Shown one piece after another: positions 15,383 through 23,647 of a DNA stretch of 24,783 nucleotides (its first letter is position 1; each line of letters starts with the position of its first letter). Below the pieces are notes generated by a model. The model searched no databases. It saw nothing but the letters and a program-made list of their open reading frames with translations, and was not told the DNA's origin. The position numbers and the translations under genes are program-made. The stretch covers positions 1 through 24,783 of the forward strand of contig JAGOIM010000005.1 of assembly GCA_017995665.1 (NCBI GenBank), given 5' to 3'. This stretch comes from Anaerolineaceae bacterium. Lineage in GTDB: Bacteria > Chloroflexota > Anaerolineae > Anaerolineales > Anaerolineaceae.

Positions 15383-17357
15383 TGTATTATTGAAAAACGC
15401 CATAGTTCTAACCATGGACGAGGCATATAACCTCTACGACCGCGGTGCAGTCGCCGTACAGGGCGACCATATTGTAGAAGCAGGTGACGAAGCCTTAATG
15501 CTGAACAAATATGAGGCTGCTCAGGTGATTGATTGTGGCGGCAAAGTGCTTATGCCCGGCATGGTCAACACCCACACACACGTTCCGATGAGTCTTTTAC
15601 GCGGTTTAGCAGACGATCGTCGTCTCGACGTTTGGCTGATGGGCTACATGATGCCGGTTGAACGAGAATTTGTTTCTCCCGAGTTCTGTCGCCTTGGCAC
15701 TAAACTGGCTTGTGCTGAATTAATTCGCAGTGGTGTAACCACCTTCAACGATATGTATTATTTCGAAGATGATATCGCTGAAGCAACCGCTGAAGTTGGT
15801 ATGCGGGCTGTTGTTGGGCAAACCGTTATGAAATTCCCAACTCCCGATTCCAGCTCGTATGAAGAAGCGCTCGATCGCTGTCGTCAATTGATTAACAAAT
15901 GGGAAGGTCATCCTTTGATCGTTCCTTCAATCGCGCCCCATGCGATCTACACCTGTACAGCGGATGTTTTGAGCGGTTGCTCCAAACTTGCCCAGGAAAC
16001 AGACAGCATCGTTCATATTCACGTTTCTGAAACCGCTGACGAAGTGGCTAACTGTAGAAACGCTGAAGGAATACCGGTTGTCCCCTATATCAAAAAATTA
16101 GGCTTGCTCGATACCAAGCTTGTGGCAGCACATTGTGTTCACCTCGATGTCGGAGAAATGCGCTCACTGATGCATGCCGATGCCGGTATCGCACATAATC
16201 CTTCATCAAACATGAAACTCGCTTCTGGTTTTGCACCAGTTGCAAAAATGCTGGAAATTGGTTGTAAAGTCGGTATTGGCACGGATGGCTCAGGCTCAAA
16301 TAACGACCTCGATTTCTTTGAAGAAATCAGACTTGCCAGCTTTATCGCAAAACCAACCGCCGAAGACCCGACTGCTTTGCCTGCCAAACAAGTTTTGGCT
16401 ATGGCAACCAGAATTGGTGCCCAGGCGATTCATATGGACCATATAACCGGAAGCCTCGAAGCCGGCAAACGAGCTGACTTAATTTTGGTTGATATCAACG
16501 TCCTGCATAATCAACCCCACTTCCATCGCGAAGCGGATGCCGTTTATGCCCGAATCATTTACGCTTCGAAATCAACGGATGTTACCGACGTTATGGTAAA
16601 CGGAAAATGGTTGATGACCAATCGTGAACTCCATACTATCGATGAAAAAGAAGTTGTCTCTCAATCCCAAAAAGTTGCTGATGAGATTGACCAATTCTTG
16701 CGCGGACGTGAAGAATCTGTCCATTCGAAACTGATTGCAATCGGTGGTGCTGCCGAAGAAGAAAGCTTTGAAGTCCAGGCTAAAGTTATGATAGAGGACA
16801 GACAAGCGATTATTGATGCGATTAGCGAACAAGGCATCAAAGTCTTCAGCAAGCGTCATTATCATGAATATGACACCTATTTTAGCTTTGAGGATGAGAA
16901 ACAAGGCCGTTTGCGCTATCGTGAAGATGAGATTATTGACAAAAAAGGCAAGATTGAAAATGTCCGCTCACGCCTGACCTTAATCGGTGAGAGATTCGAC
17001 GAAGATAATAAGCATGCTCAAAATGTGATGCTTTCTCGAACCCGCTATTTTGCTCCTGCAACGCAAAGTTTGCGTTTTTATAAGGAATACTTCAAACCAA
17101 GCAATTCACTTGAAGTCGAAAAAGATCGCCTCCGTTTCCACGTTGAATTTGAGGGAACTGAGTTTTATATCAATCTCGACGAACTGATCAAACCCAAGCT
17201 TGGAACCTTCCTTGAAATAAAGAGTCGCACATGGAGCCGTGAAGACGCAGACCAAAAAACTGCTTTGATTCACGCCCTATACGAAAAATTGGGCGTTCGA
17301 GATGTAGTAATCTTAACTGATGATTATCTGGAGATGGTAGAAAGACAGCTTAGCTAA
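15372..17357 (+). CDS. mtaD: Amidohydrolase (MTA/SAH deaminase-like) fused to a CYTH triphosphate-tunnel domain
   Basis: A 661-aa two-domain protein. Residues 1-440 are a metal-dependent amidohydrolase of the MtaD/chlorohydrolase group: HTH metal ligands at 68-70 (NTHTHVPMSLLRG), HIHVSE (215-220), AAHCVH (His254) and GIGTDGSGSNND with Asp305. Such enzymes deaminate 5'-methylthioadenosine, S-adenosylhomocysteine or related adenosine compounds. Residues 465-661 are a CYTH domain: E467-V-Q-A-K471 in place of ExExK, RLRYR (513-517), RSRL (532-535), KEYF (571-574), VEKDRLRFHVEF (582-593) and GTFLEIKS (611-618). CYTH proteins act on triphosphates or make cAMP. Ribosome binding site AAAGGA precedes the ATG; glgA follows after 12 bases. 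The joint function is unknown. Confidence 0.9.
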   Translation: MQVDVLLKNAIVLTMDEAYNLYDRGAVAVQGDHIVEAGDEALMLNKYEAAQVIDCGGKVLMPGMVNTHTHVPMSLLRGLADDRRLDVWLMGYMMPVEREFVSPEFCRLGTKLACAELIRSGVTTFNDMYYFEDDIAEATAEVGMRAVVGQTVMKFPTPDSSSYEEALDRCRQLINKWEGHPLIVPSIAPHAIYTCTADVLSGCSKLAQETDSIVHIHVSETADEVANCRNAEGIPVVPYIKKLGLLDTKLVAAHCVHLDVGEMRSLMHADAGIAHNPSSNMKLASGFAPVAKMLEIGCKVGIGTDGSGSNNDLDFFEEIRLASFIAKPTAEDPTALPAKQVLAMATRIGAQAIHMDHITGSLEAGKRADLILVDINVLHNQPHFHREADAVYARIIYASKSTDVTDVMVNGKWLMTNRELHTIDEKEVVSQSQKVADEIDQFLRGREESVHSKLIAIGGAAEEESFEVQAKVMIEDRQAIIDAISEQGIKVFSKRHYHEYDTYFSFEDEKQGRLRYREDEIIDKKGKIENVRSRLTLIGERFDEDNKHAQNVMLSRTRYFAPATQSLRFYKEYFKPSNSLEVEKDRLRFHVEFEGTEFYINLDELIKPKLGTFLEIKSRTWSREDADQKTALIHALYEKLGVRDVVILTDDYLEMVERQLS

Positions 17358-17369
17358 ATTGAGGTAAAA

Positions 17370-18833
17370 ATGACCAACAGATTGAAAAAAATAAATGTGC
17401 TGTTTGCCAGTGCTGAAATTGCTCCGTTTGCTAAGGTAGGTGGCTTGGGTGATGTTGCCTCTGCTTTGCCAACCGCTTTAAAAAGGGAATTTGCTGAGGA
17501 ATTAGATATCCGTAGCATTATGCCTTTTCATTCTGTGGTAAAAACCTTCAACCCTGCGCGAAAGAAAATCGGTGATTTTTCTTTCAAAACCAACGGGAAA
17601 GAACTAAACTGCGAACTTTTTATCTCCGAAATAGAAGGCGTTCCGATTTATTTAATTGACAATGAGGAAATTAACCACAATTCACCTGTCTATAATGGTG
17701 ATTGGGAATTAGATGGATTGAAATATGCCAGTTTCTCGCTTGCATTGCTTGAAGCAGCCAGATTTTTGGGCTGGAAATTCGACATTTTGCATGCGAATGA
17801 CTGGCATACTGCTCTCGCCGTTTATGCCTTAAAAACAAAATATAAAAAAGATCCTTTTTTCAAGGATGTAAAGACCATTCTTTCAATTCACAACCTTCCT
17901 TACAACGGTTGGGGTTCCCAAAATGCGATGACTTCTCTTGGTTTCACGGCAAGCCTCGATAAAGATTTACCGGATTGGGCACGCTTTGTCCCATTGCCTT
18001 TAGGTCTGTCCGCTGCCGACAAAATCATTGCGGTTTCCCCGGGTTATGCTCGGGAAATTTTGACGCCTGAGTTTGGTTGCGGCATGGAGTCTTATTTGCA
18101 AAAACACAAGGACAAGCTTTTGGGAATCCTGAATGGCCTCGATGAAAATGAATGGGATCCGAGTCTGGATACTCAGATTTCTCATCAATTTTCAGTCGCC
18201 ACACTTTCGGATCGAAAGCAAAATAAACTCGATTTACAAAAAGCTCTGAAATTTAAAGTTGATGAATCGATTCCATTGCTAACCGTCGTCAGTCGCCTGA
18301 CACCTCAAAAAGGTATTCACAACATTCTTGAAGTCTTACCAGAATTGTTGGATAAGGAATGGCAATTTGTTTTGTTAGGTACCGGAAGCGATGAATTGGA
18401 AGAAAAAGCCAAAGAATTGAGCCGAAAGTATCCAAAACGAATTGCGAGTATTCTCAAATATGACGACGCCATCGCCCGTATGCTTTACGCCTCCGGTGAT
18501 ATCTTCCTGATGCCGTCTGAATATGAGCCTTGCGGCCTTTCACAGATGATTGCAATGCGTTACGGCAACCTGCCGCTCGCAACCGAAACCGGTGGTTTAG
18601 CAGATTCAATCATTGATTACAGCAACCACCCTGAACAAGCAACAGGTTTTCTCTATCAAGAGAAAAACAGCGAAGGATTAAAAAAGTCCCTCACTTTCGC
18701 ATTAAAAACCTATCAAGACAAGGAAGTTTGGCAAAAAATGCAACTGAATGCCATGAAAGCTGATTTTTCCTGGCCCTCTTCAGCTCTACTATATATGCAA
18801 AATTACAAAACCCTTCACAAGGATATTTTATGA
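17370..18833 (+). CDS. glgA: Glycogen synthase (GT5)
   Basis: A 487-aa glycosyltransferase that extends alpha-1,4-glucan, normally with ADP-glucose. The N-terminal KVGGLGDV (22-29), which binds the sugar nucleotide, is intact. ILHANDWHTALAVYALK lies in the first Rossmann half. VVSRLTPQKG and PSEYEPCGLSQMIAMRYG are in the second. Length is typical of bacterial GlgA. The start is supported by GAGG upstream. The stop overlaps the malQ start (ATGA), so the two are translationally coupled. No branching enzyme or ADP-glucose pyrophosphorylase is in the window. Confidence 0.95.
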   Translation: MTNRLKKINVLFASAEIAPFAKVGGLGDVASALPTALKREFAEELDIRSIMPFHSVVKTFNPARKKIGDFSFKTNGKELNCELFISEIEGVPIYLIDNEEINHNSPVYNGDWELDGLKYASFSLALLEAARFLGWKFDILHANDWHTALAVYALKTKYKKDPFFKDVKTILSIHNLPYNGWGSQNAMTSLGFTASLDKDLPDWARFVPLPLGLSAADKIIAVSPGYAREILTPEFGCGMESYLQKHKDKLLGILNGLDENEWDPSLDTQISHQFSVATLSDRKQNKLDLQKALKFKVDESIPLLTVVSRLTPQKGIHNILEVLPELLDKEWQFVLLGTGSDELEEKAKELSRKYPKRIASILKYDDAIARMLYASGDIFLMPSEYEPCGLSQMIAMRYGNLPLATETGGLADSIIDYSNHPEQATGFLYQEKNSEGLKKSLTFALKTYQDKEVWQKMQLNAMKADFSWPSSALLYMQNYKTLHKDIL

Positions 18834-20392
18834 AAGCAAATCGAAAATCGGGTATTTTGCTCCATCCAACTAGTCTGCCCGGACCGGATGGGATTGGTGA
18901 TCTCGGACCTGAAGCTTATCGTTGGGTTGATTTTTTGAATCGCAGCGGTACACAAATGTGGCAAATTTTGCCTTTAGGTCCAACCGGATATGGCGATTCA
19001 CCCTATCAGTGTTTCTCTGCCTTTGCCGGGAATCCTTTTTTGGTTAATCCCCTCTTGCTCTTCGAAGATGGCTTGCTTTCGCATGAAGACCTTGCAGACC
19101 GCCCGGATTTTCCGCAAGAGGTAGTCGATTATGGTCCGGTAATTCAGTGGAAAACGACTTTGTTAAATCGTGCTTATCTTGGCTTCACCAAGCTTGAATC
19201 AAATGGACTAAGGGCTGAATTCGAGCAGTTTTGTGAAAATAAAAAATCCTGGCTGGATGATTATTCGCTTTTTATGGCAATCAAAGAAACGCAAAACCTT
19301 CATTCTTGGATTGAATGGCCGATTGAGCTTAAGTCCAGGCAAACCGAAGCGATGAATCAAGCGAGAAACGAACTGGCTGATAAGATTGAAAAACATAAAT
19401 TCAACCAATTTTTGTTTTTCAAACAATGGATGCGCCTCAAAAATTATGCCGTTGAAAAGGAAGTTCAAATTATTGGCGATATGCCCTTTGTCATCTCAAT
19501 GGACAGTTCGGATGTCTGGGCTCAACCGGAATTATTCCTGCTCGATGTAGATCTCAATCCAAGTTTTGTCGCCGGAGTTCCGCCTGATTATTTTTCTGCT
19601 ACCGGTCAGCTATGGGGCAACCCTCTCTACAATTGGCAAAATCATCAAGATGCTAATTTTGAATGGTGGGTTTCACGTTTGGGTGCAACGCTCGAATTGG
19701 TCGATTTAGTGCGTTTGGATCATTTCCGTGGTTTTGCGGCTGCTTGGCATGTGCCTTATGGGAACGAAAACGCAATCGAAGGCGAATGGAAATCAGGCCC
19801 GGCTGTAGAACTTTTCAACACCTTGAAACGTTCCTACCCCCAACTGCCCATCATTGCTGAAGATTTGGGTGTAATTACAGACGATGTTGAAAGCTTGCGA
19901 AACGACTTTTATCTACCCGGAATGAAAATTCTCCAATTTGCTTTTTCAGGTGATCCTGATGACAGCTTCTTGCCCCACAACTACCCCGAACATTGCTTTG
20001 CTTACACCGGATCGCATGACAACAACACTGCCAGAGGCTGGTATGATGATGCCTTAGAAAGCGAGCAAAAGTTTTCCCGCGATTATTTACATTTCAATGA
20101 TGCGGACCACGCTGCCGAGGCGATGATTCGCTCCGTTTGGCAATCGGTTGCCCGGGATGCAGTCGCTCCTATGCAAGACTTTTTAGGTTTAGGTACCTCA
20201 AGCCGCATGAACATGCCGGGGACCACCTCTGGTAACTGGAAGTGGAGGATGGCTCCGAATGTATTAACTGACGAACTAAGCGAAAAAGTTCGAAAAATGA
20301 ATTTCCTTGCCGGTCGTTTTTCGGAGGAGAAGAAAGCAAACTACAAAGCTTGGTTGGACATTCAACAGGCTGATCTGGTCAAGCCTCATTAG
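18830..20392 (+). CDS. malQ: 4-alpha-glucanotransferase (amylomaltase, GH77)
   Basis: A 520-aa cytoplasmic enzyme that moves segments between alpha-1,4-glucans and releases glucose. It shows the GH77 start SGILLHPTSLPGPDGIGDLG, LPLGPTGYGDSPYQCFSAFA, the nucleophile region VRLDHFRGF, the acid/base IIAEDLGVIT and the third acid GSHDNNTARGW. Length matches bacterial single-domain amylomaltases. It overlaps glgA by 4 bases, so it acts with glycogen or maltodextrin. Its 3' end overlaps the convergent EamA gene by 14 bases, and no terminator was found there. Confidence 0.96.
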   Translation: MKANRKSGILLHPTSLPGPDGIGDLGPEAYRWVDFLNRSGTQMWQILPLGPTGYGDSPYQCFSAFAGNPFLVNPLLLFEDGLLSHEDLADRPDFPQEVVDYGPVIQWKTTLLNRAYLGFTKLESNGLRAEFEQFCENKKSWLDDYSLFMAIKETQNLHSWIEWPIELKSRQTEAMNQARNELADKIEKHKFNQFLFFKQWMRLKNYAVEKEVQIIGDMPFVISMDSSDVWAQPELFLLDVDLNPSFVAGVPPDYFSATGQLWGNPLYNWQNHQDANFEWWVSRLGATLELVDLVRLDHFRGFAAAWHVPYGNENAIEGEWKSGPAVELFNTLKRSYPQLPIIAEDLGVITDDVESLRNDFYLPGMKILQFAFSGDPDDSFLPHNYPEHCFAYTGSHDNNTARGWYDDALESEQKFSRDYLHFNDADHAAEAMIRSVWQSVARDAVAPMQDFLGLGTSSRMNMPGTTSGNWKWRMAPNVLTDELSEKVRKMNFLAGRFSEEKKANYKAWLDIQQADLVKPH

Positions 20393-21272
20393 GATTTGCA
20401 CTCAACGCAATCACGAGACCAATCAAAATCAATGTGCCGCCGGCTATTTCAATAGCTGACGGCAATTCTTTTAAGAAGACCATTGCTAAAATTGCCGATC
20501 CCACCGGTTCAAAAAGCAAGGCTAATGAGACAGTTCTCGCCGGTAGCCTGGTAAGGGCTTTGTTCATCGAGGTATGACCAATTGTTTGCGGAACCAAAGC
20601 CAGTATGAACAAATAGAGAAATACTTTCGGTGGATAGGCTTGAAAGCTGCCTTCCAAGAAGAGCAAAACAATCCCCAAAACCAAAGCTGCGACCGAATAG
20701 ACAACGCTCACATAGAGTTCGGTCGACATCTTAGAAGAAATCTTCCTGCCAATCAGAAGGTATCCGGCAATCATCCAGGCACTCAGGAGTGACATTAACA
20801 ATCCTTGCCAATTGTTTTCTCCGTCATTCCCTCCGGCTAAAAGAGCAATCAGCAAGCCACCGCAAAAGGCAAAGAGAATCCCAAGATAAAACCTTTTGGG
20901 CACTCGCTCTTTTAGCAGTATAGGCGACAATATACCAACCCAAAGGGGAGAAGTTGTTGCAAAAATCACCGAACTATTGACCGAGACCAAATCCAATGAC
21001 CAAGTCCACAAGGCAAAGTGAGCTGCCAACAAAATTCCGGAAAGAATTAACAACCAGATTGTTGATTTATCCAGCTTTTCTCTTTTCTGCTTGGGTCTTA
21101 TGAGTAAAATTAAAATTGCTATCACAGCGGAGAATGCCATTCTGTAAAAAGCAATTGCTATCGGACTGGCGACTGCTAAAGAGACTTTAATCAAAATTGC
21201 AGCAGTTGAAACAGCGAAAACGCCAATAACTAAAAGGAAGTAAGGTGAATCGTTTTTTGATTTATCGTTCAT
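20379..21272 (-). CDS. EamA/DMT-family transporter
   Basis: A 297-aa integral membrane protein with about ten hydrophobic helices arranged as two EamA repeats. The first repeat holds PIAIAFYRMAFSAV and ends near residue 140 (GGLLIALL). The second ends in VGSAILAMVFLKELPSAIEI and GTLILIGLVIAL. DMT-family members export amino acids, metabolites or drugs; the substrate cannot be told. The ATG lies 2 bases after the T-tract of the ppgK terminator and has no visible ribosome binding site, so expression may be low or rely on read-through. Alternative starts inside the protein look no better. It overlaps the malQ 3' end. Confidence 0.9.
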   Translation of the reverse strand: MNDKSKNDSPYFLLVIGVFAVSTAAILIKVSLAVASPIAIAFYRMAFSAVIAILILLIRPKQKREKLDKSTIWLLILSGILLAAHFALWTWSLDLVSVNSSVIFATTSPLWVGILSPILLKERVPKRFYLGILFAFCGGLLIALLAGGNDGENNWQGLLMSLLSAWMIAGYLLIGRKISSKMSTELYVSVVYSVAALVLGIVLLFLEGSFQAYPPKVFLYLFILALVPQTIGHTSMNKALTRLPARTVSLALLFEPVGSAILAMVFLKELPSAIEIAGGTLILIGLVIALSANPNEA

Positions 21273-21273
21273 T

Positions 21274-21309
21274 CAAATAAAAAGCAGGTATGTCTTCCAT
21301 ACCTGCTTT
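21274..21309 (-). terminator. Intrinsic terminator after ppgK
   Basis: AAAGCAGGTATG (21281-21292) pairs with CATACCTGCTTT (21298-21309), 12 perfect bp with a 5-base loop. Reading on the minus strand it is followed by TTTTTATTT. It ends the pgi-ruvX-mltG-ppgK run 16 bases after the ppgK stop. Confidence 0.9.
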
Positions 21310-21325
21310 GCTCCAATTTATAATG

Positions 21326-22069
21326 TTAAGATAGTTTTTCTTTTGCAGATACCGCGGCACCGATAATCCCAGCCAAATTTTGAAGTCTGGCAGGAATAAC
21401 CTTGGTTTTAATGGTAAAGTATTTTTCGTACTTCTCAAATTGCGCACTGATTCCACCGCCTAAGATAATCAAATCAGGACTCAGCAGAAATTCATAAACG
21501 GACAATGAATGGTTTAAGCGAACCGCCCATTGCTTGTAGGTCAGGTTTTCTTTTCTTTTTACCGAGGCTGTTGAATATGTCTCGGCAGATTTTTCGCCAA
21601 CCAGCATGTGGCCAAGCTCCGTGTTTGGCACCAAATGTCCTTCAACAAAAAGCGCAGTACCCAAGCCGGTGCCAAGCGTCAGAAACAAGGCTACATTTAC
21701 CTCACGGGCTTCCGGTGCTCCAAAACGCATTTCACCCATCCCTGCCGCATCGGCATCATTTAACACATAAGCAGGATGACCACTTGCGTCAGATATCATT
21801 TTTGCCAAATCTACCCCAACCCAAGCTTGGTGCATATTAACCGCGGTGGTTATGACGCCTTTTTTAACCGGACCCGGAAAACCGGCACCGATTATGCCTG
21901 AATAATTGAGTTCTTTTGCAATCTTAATAATGTCCGAAACGATATCCTTGGGCGATTTACTATCTGAGCTTTTTCGACGAACACGTTCCGAGACCAATTC
22001 GCCGGTCAGTGTGTCAACCAGTGCACCTTTTGTGGCAGAACCACCAATGTCTATCCCTAAAACAATCAT
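21326..22069 (-). CDS. ppgK: Polyphosphate glucokinase (ROK family)
   Basis: A 247-aa ROK-family sugar kinase of the polyphosphate-glucose phosphotransferase type; it makes glucose 6-phosphate from glucose using inorganic polyphosphate. Seen are GIDIGGSATKGA (5-16), GAGFPGPV (61-68), NDADAAG (104-110) with the catalytic Asp, TLGTGLGTALF (131-141) and LVPNTELGH (146-154), the last typical of PpgK. The zinc-binding Cys cluster of ATP-dependent ROK kinases is absent, as expected for this subfamily. Start ATG has GAGG upstream, and the gap to mltG is 8 bases. It is last in its operon. Use of ATP as well as polyphosphate cannot be excluded. Confidence 0.92.
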   Translation of the reverse strand: MIVLGIDIGGSATKGALVDTLTGELVSERVRRKSSDSKSPKDIVSDIIKIAKELNYSGIIGAGFPGPVKKGVITTAVNMHQAWVGVDLAKMISDASGHPAYVLNDADAAGMGEMRFGAPEAREVNVALFLTLGTGLGTALFVEGHLVPNTELGHMLVGEKSAETYSTASVKRKENLTYKQWAVRLNHSLSVYEFLLSPDLIILGGGISAQFEKYEKYFTIKTKVIPARLQNLAGIIGAAVSAKEKLS

Positions 22070-22077
22070 CTTTTACC

Positions 22078-23211
22078 TCACTCACACCCGTTTTCCAGGT
22101 GTTCTCCATATGTAATTGCAAAATTATGAGTCAAACTTCCGTCGCATTTCGCACGGAAATAAAAATAATCACTTTGTTCAGGTCTAAAAGCTGCCATAAT
22201 TGCTTCTCTACCCGGATTGCTGATTGCGCCGGGAGTCAAGCCAAAAACTTTATAAGTATTATAGTCGGAATCGACCGCTAAGTCATCATAAGTCAGTGGA
22301 CTTTTCCACCAATTTTCGCCATTTTGGTTGTAGCCAATTGCGTATTGAACAGTCGGATCGGTTTGCAATGGCATATTAATTTCAAGCCGGTTATAGAAAA
22401 CCGATGCTATCAAGGGCATTTCTTCACTGGCAAGCGTTTCCCGCTGAATAATCGATGCCAGAATGATGATTTGGTCAGTTGTCAGTCTTTGACTCTGCTC
22501 ATTTTTCAATGGTATCGCTTCGTCAATAACAGCTTGCGTTCTGCCAAGCGCTTCATCAACAAATTCTTCGCTGGTGATTGTCGGTTTTAGGCTATATTCG
22601 CCAGGATGCAGGTATCCTTCAAGCGATCTGTCTGCAGGTAATTGTAAGTTTGAGCGAATTTCTGAAGGTGGATTTTTTGCATAAGCTAAGAATGCATCTC
22701 CATCGAATTCAAAACCCAATTGGTCAATGACTTGCGCAATTTCTTCCAAGCGCCAACCCGCAAAAATTGTGAAATGCAGATCCCGGTTATCTCCCTTTGA
22801 AATCAATTCAAGTGTTTCAATCGCATTCAAACCGCTGCTAATCGTATACGTTCCCGGGCTCAAAGAGCGATCATAACCTTTATAAATCATCAAATCACAG
22901 GTTGAAATTGCAGAATTAACAAAGGCGTCTTGCTGCAAATTGCGGCAGACATCCGTTGCAGTGGCATCGTTATTTAGCTCAAATTTTCTCTCAGATCCAT
23001 TATCAAAATTCACCTTTTCTTGCAAATCATCCAAGTTGCGATAAAGCCTGATCGAATAACGCAGGTTATTAAGAAAGCTAACTTTTGGACCCGGTGCGCC
23101 TAAAACCTCCCCATTTTTATGCACGGCAAACATCATGAAAAGAACCGTCGCAAGAGCCAACAAGAAGAGAATTATCAGAATAATAATCGGAGTTTTATTA
23201 GTTTTTTTCAC
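22078..23211 (-). CDS. mltG: Endolytic murein transglycosylase MltG
   Basis: A 377-aa inner-membrane protein with a short cytoplasmic tail and one membrane helix at residues 8-30. Its outer part cuts nascent glycan strands, setting peptidoglycan chain length. The YceG domain shows LEGYLHPGEYSL (197-208), LASIIQRET (251-259) with the catalytic Glu at 258, VFYNRLEINMPLQTDPTVQY (271-290) and FGLTPGAISNPG. The first Glu of the usual EKET motif is Gln here, but the catalytic one is kept. It overlaps the ruvX stop by 14 bases, the common mltG-ruvX pairing. Confidence 0.95.
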   Translation of the reverse strand: MKKTNKTPIIILIILFLLALATVLFMMFAVHKNGEVLGAPGPKVSFLNNLRYSIRLYRNLDDLQEKVNFDNGSERKFELNNDATATDVCRNLQQDAFVNSAISTCDLMIYKGYDRSLSPGTYTISSGLNAIETLELISKGDNRDLHFTIFAGWRLEEIAQVIDQLGFEFDGDAFLAYAKNPPSEIRSNLQLPADRSLEGYLHPGEYSLKPTITSEEFVDEALGRTQAVIDEAIPLKNEQSQRLTTDQIIILASIIQRETLASEEMPLIASVFYNRLEINMPLQTDPTVQYAIGYNQNGENWWKSPLTYDDLAVDSDYNTYKVFGLTPGAISNPGREAIMAAFRPEQSDYFYFRAKCDGSLTHNFAITYGEHLENGCE

Positions 23212-23641
23212 TTTTCCCTCTTTCGTCGCTCAACTGATGGTTGTCCAAATAATCTTGCAATATAATCGCTGCGGCTTGATCATCCATGGCAGTTTGCCGT
23301 TGTTTCTTACTCTCACCACGTAGAATAGATGTTTCAGTTGCTTTCTTGGTTGAGTTAGATTCATCCCAACCAATCACTTCGCATTCGGTTTGATTTCGCA
23401 ATTCTTCAATAAATCGGTTAACCGACCGCGCCCTTGGGCCAATGCTTCCGTCAGCATCAAGCGGCAAGCCAACAATTATTGAGGAGCATGCTTCTTCAGT
23501 AGCAATTGCTGAAATGGTTTTAGCATCTTCCAGCCTTGACACATGCATAACTATGCGCAAAGGACGGGCTAATGTAAGGCTTAAGTCGCTAATTGCGATG
23601 CCGATTCTCGCGTTGCCATGGTCGATGCCTAAATACTTCAT
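23198..23641 (-). CDS. ruvX: RuvX/YqgF Holliday-junction resolvase-like nuclease
   Basis: A 147-aa RNase H-fold nuclease needed for 16S rRNA 5'-end processing in E. coli and proposed as a resolvase. It carries LGIDHGNARIGIAISD (4-19) with Asp7, VGLPLDADGSIGPRAR, the WDESNST segment with the second acidic residue, and MDDQAAAIILQDYLD with the third. Start ATG has AAAGG a few bases before it, and the gene lies 6 bases after pgi and overlaps mltG, so it is inside the operon. Confidence 0.94.
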   Translation of the reverse strand: MKYLGIDHGNARIGIAISDLSLTLARPLRIVMHVSRLEDAKTISAIATEEACSSIIVGLPLDADGSIGPRARSVNRFIEELRNQTECEVIGWDESNSTKKATETSILRGESKKQRQTAMDDQAAAIILQDYLDNHQLSDERGKSEKN

Positions 23642-23647
23642 AAGCCT

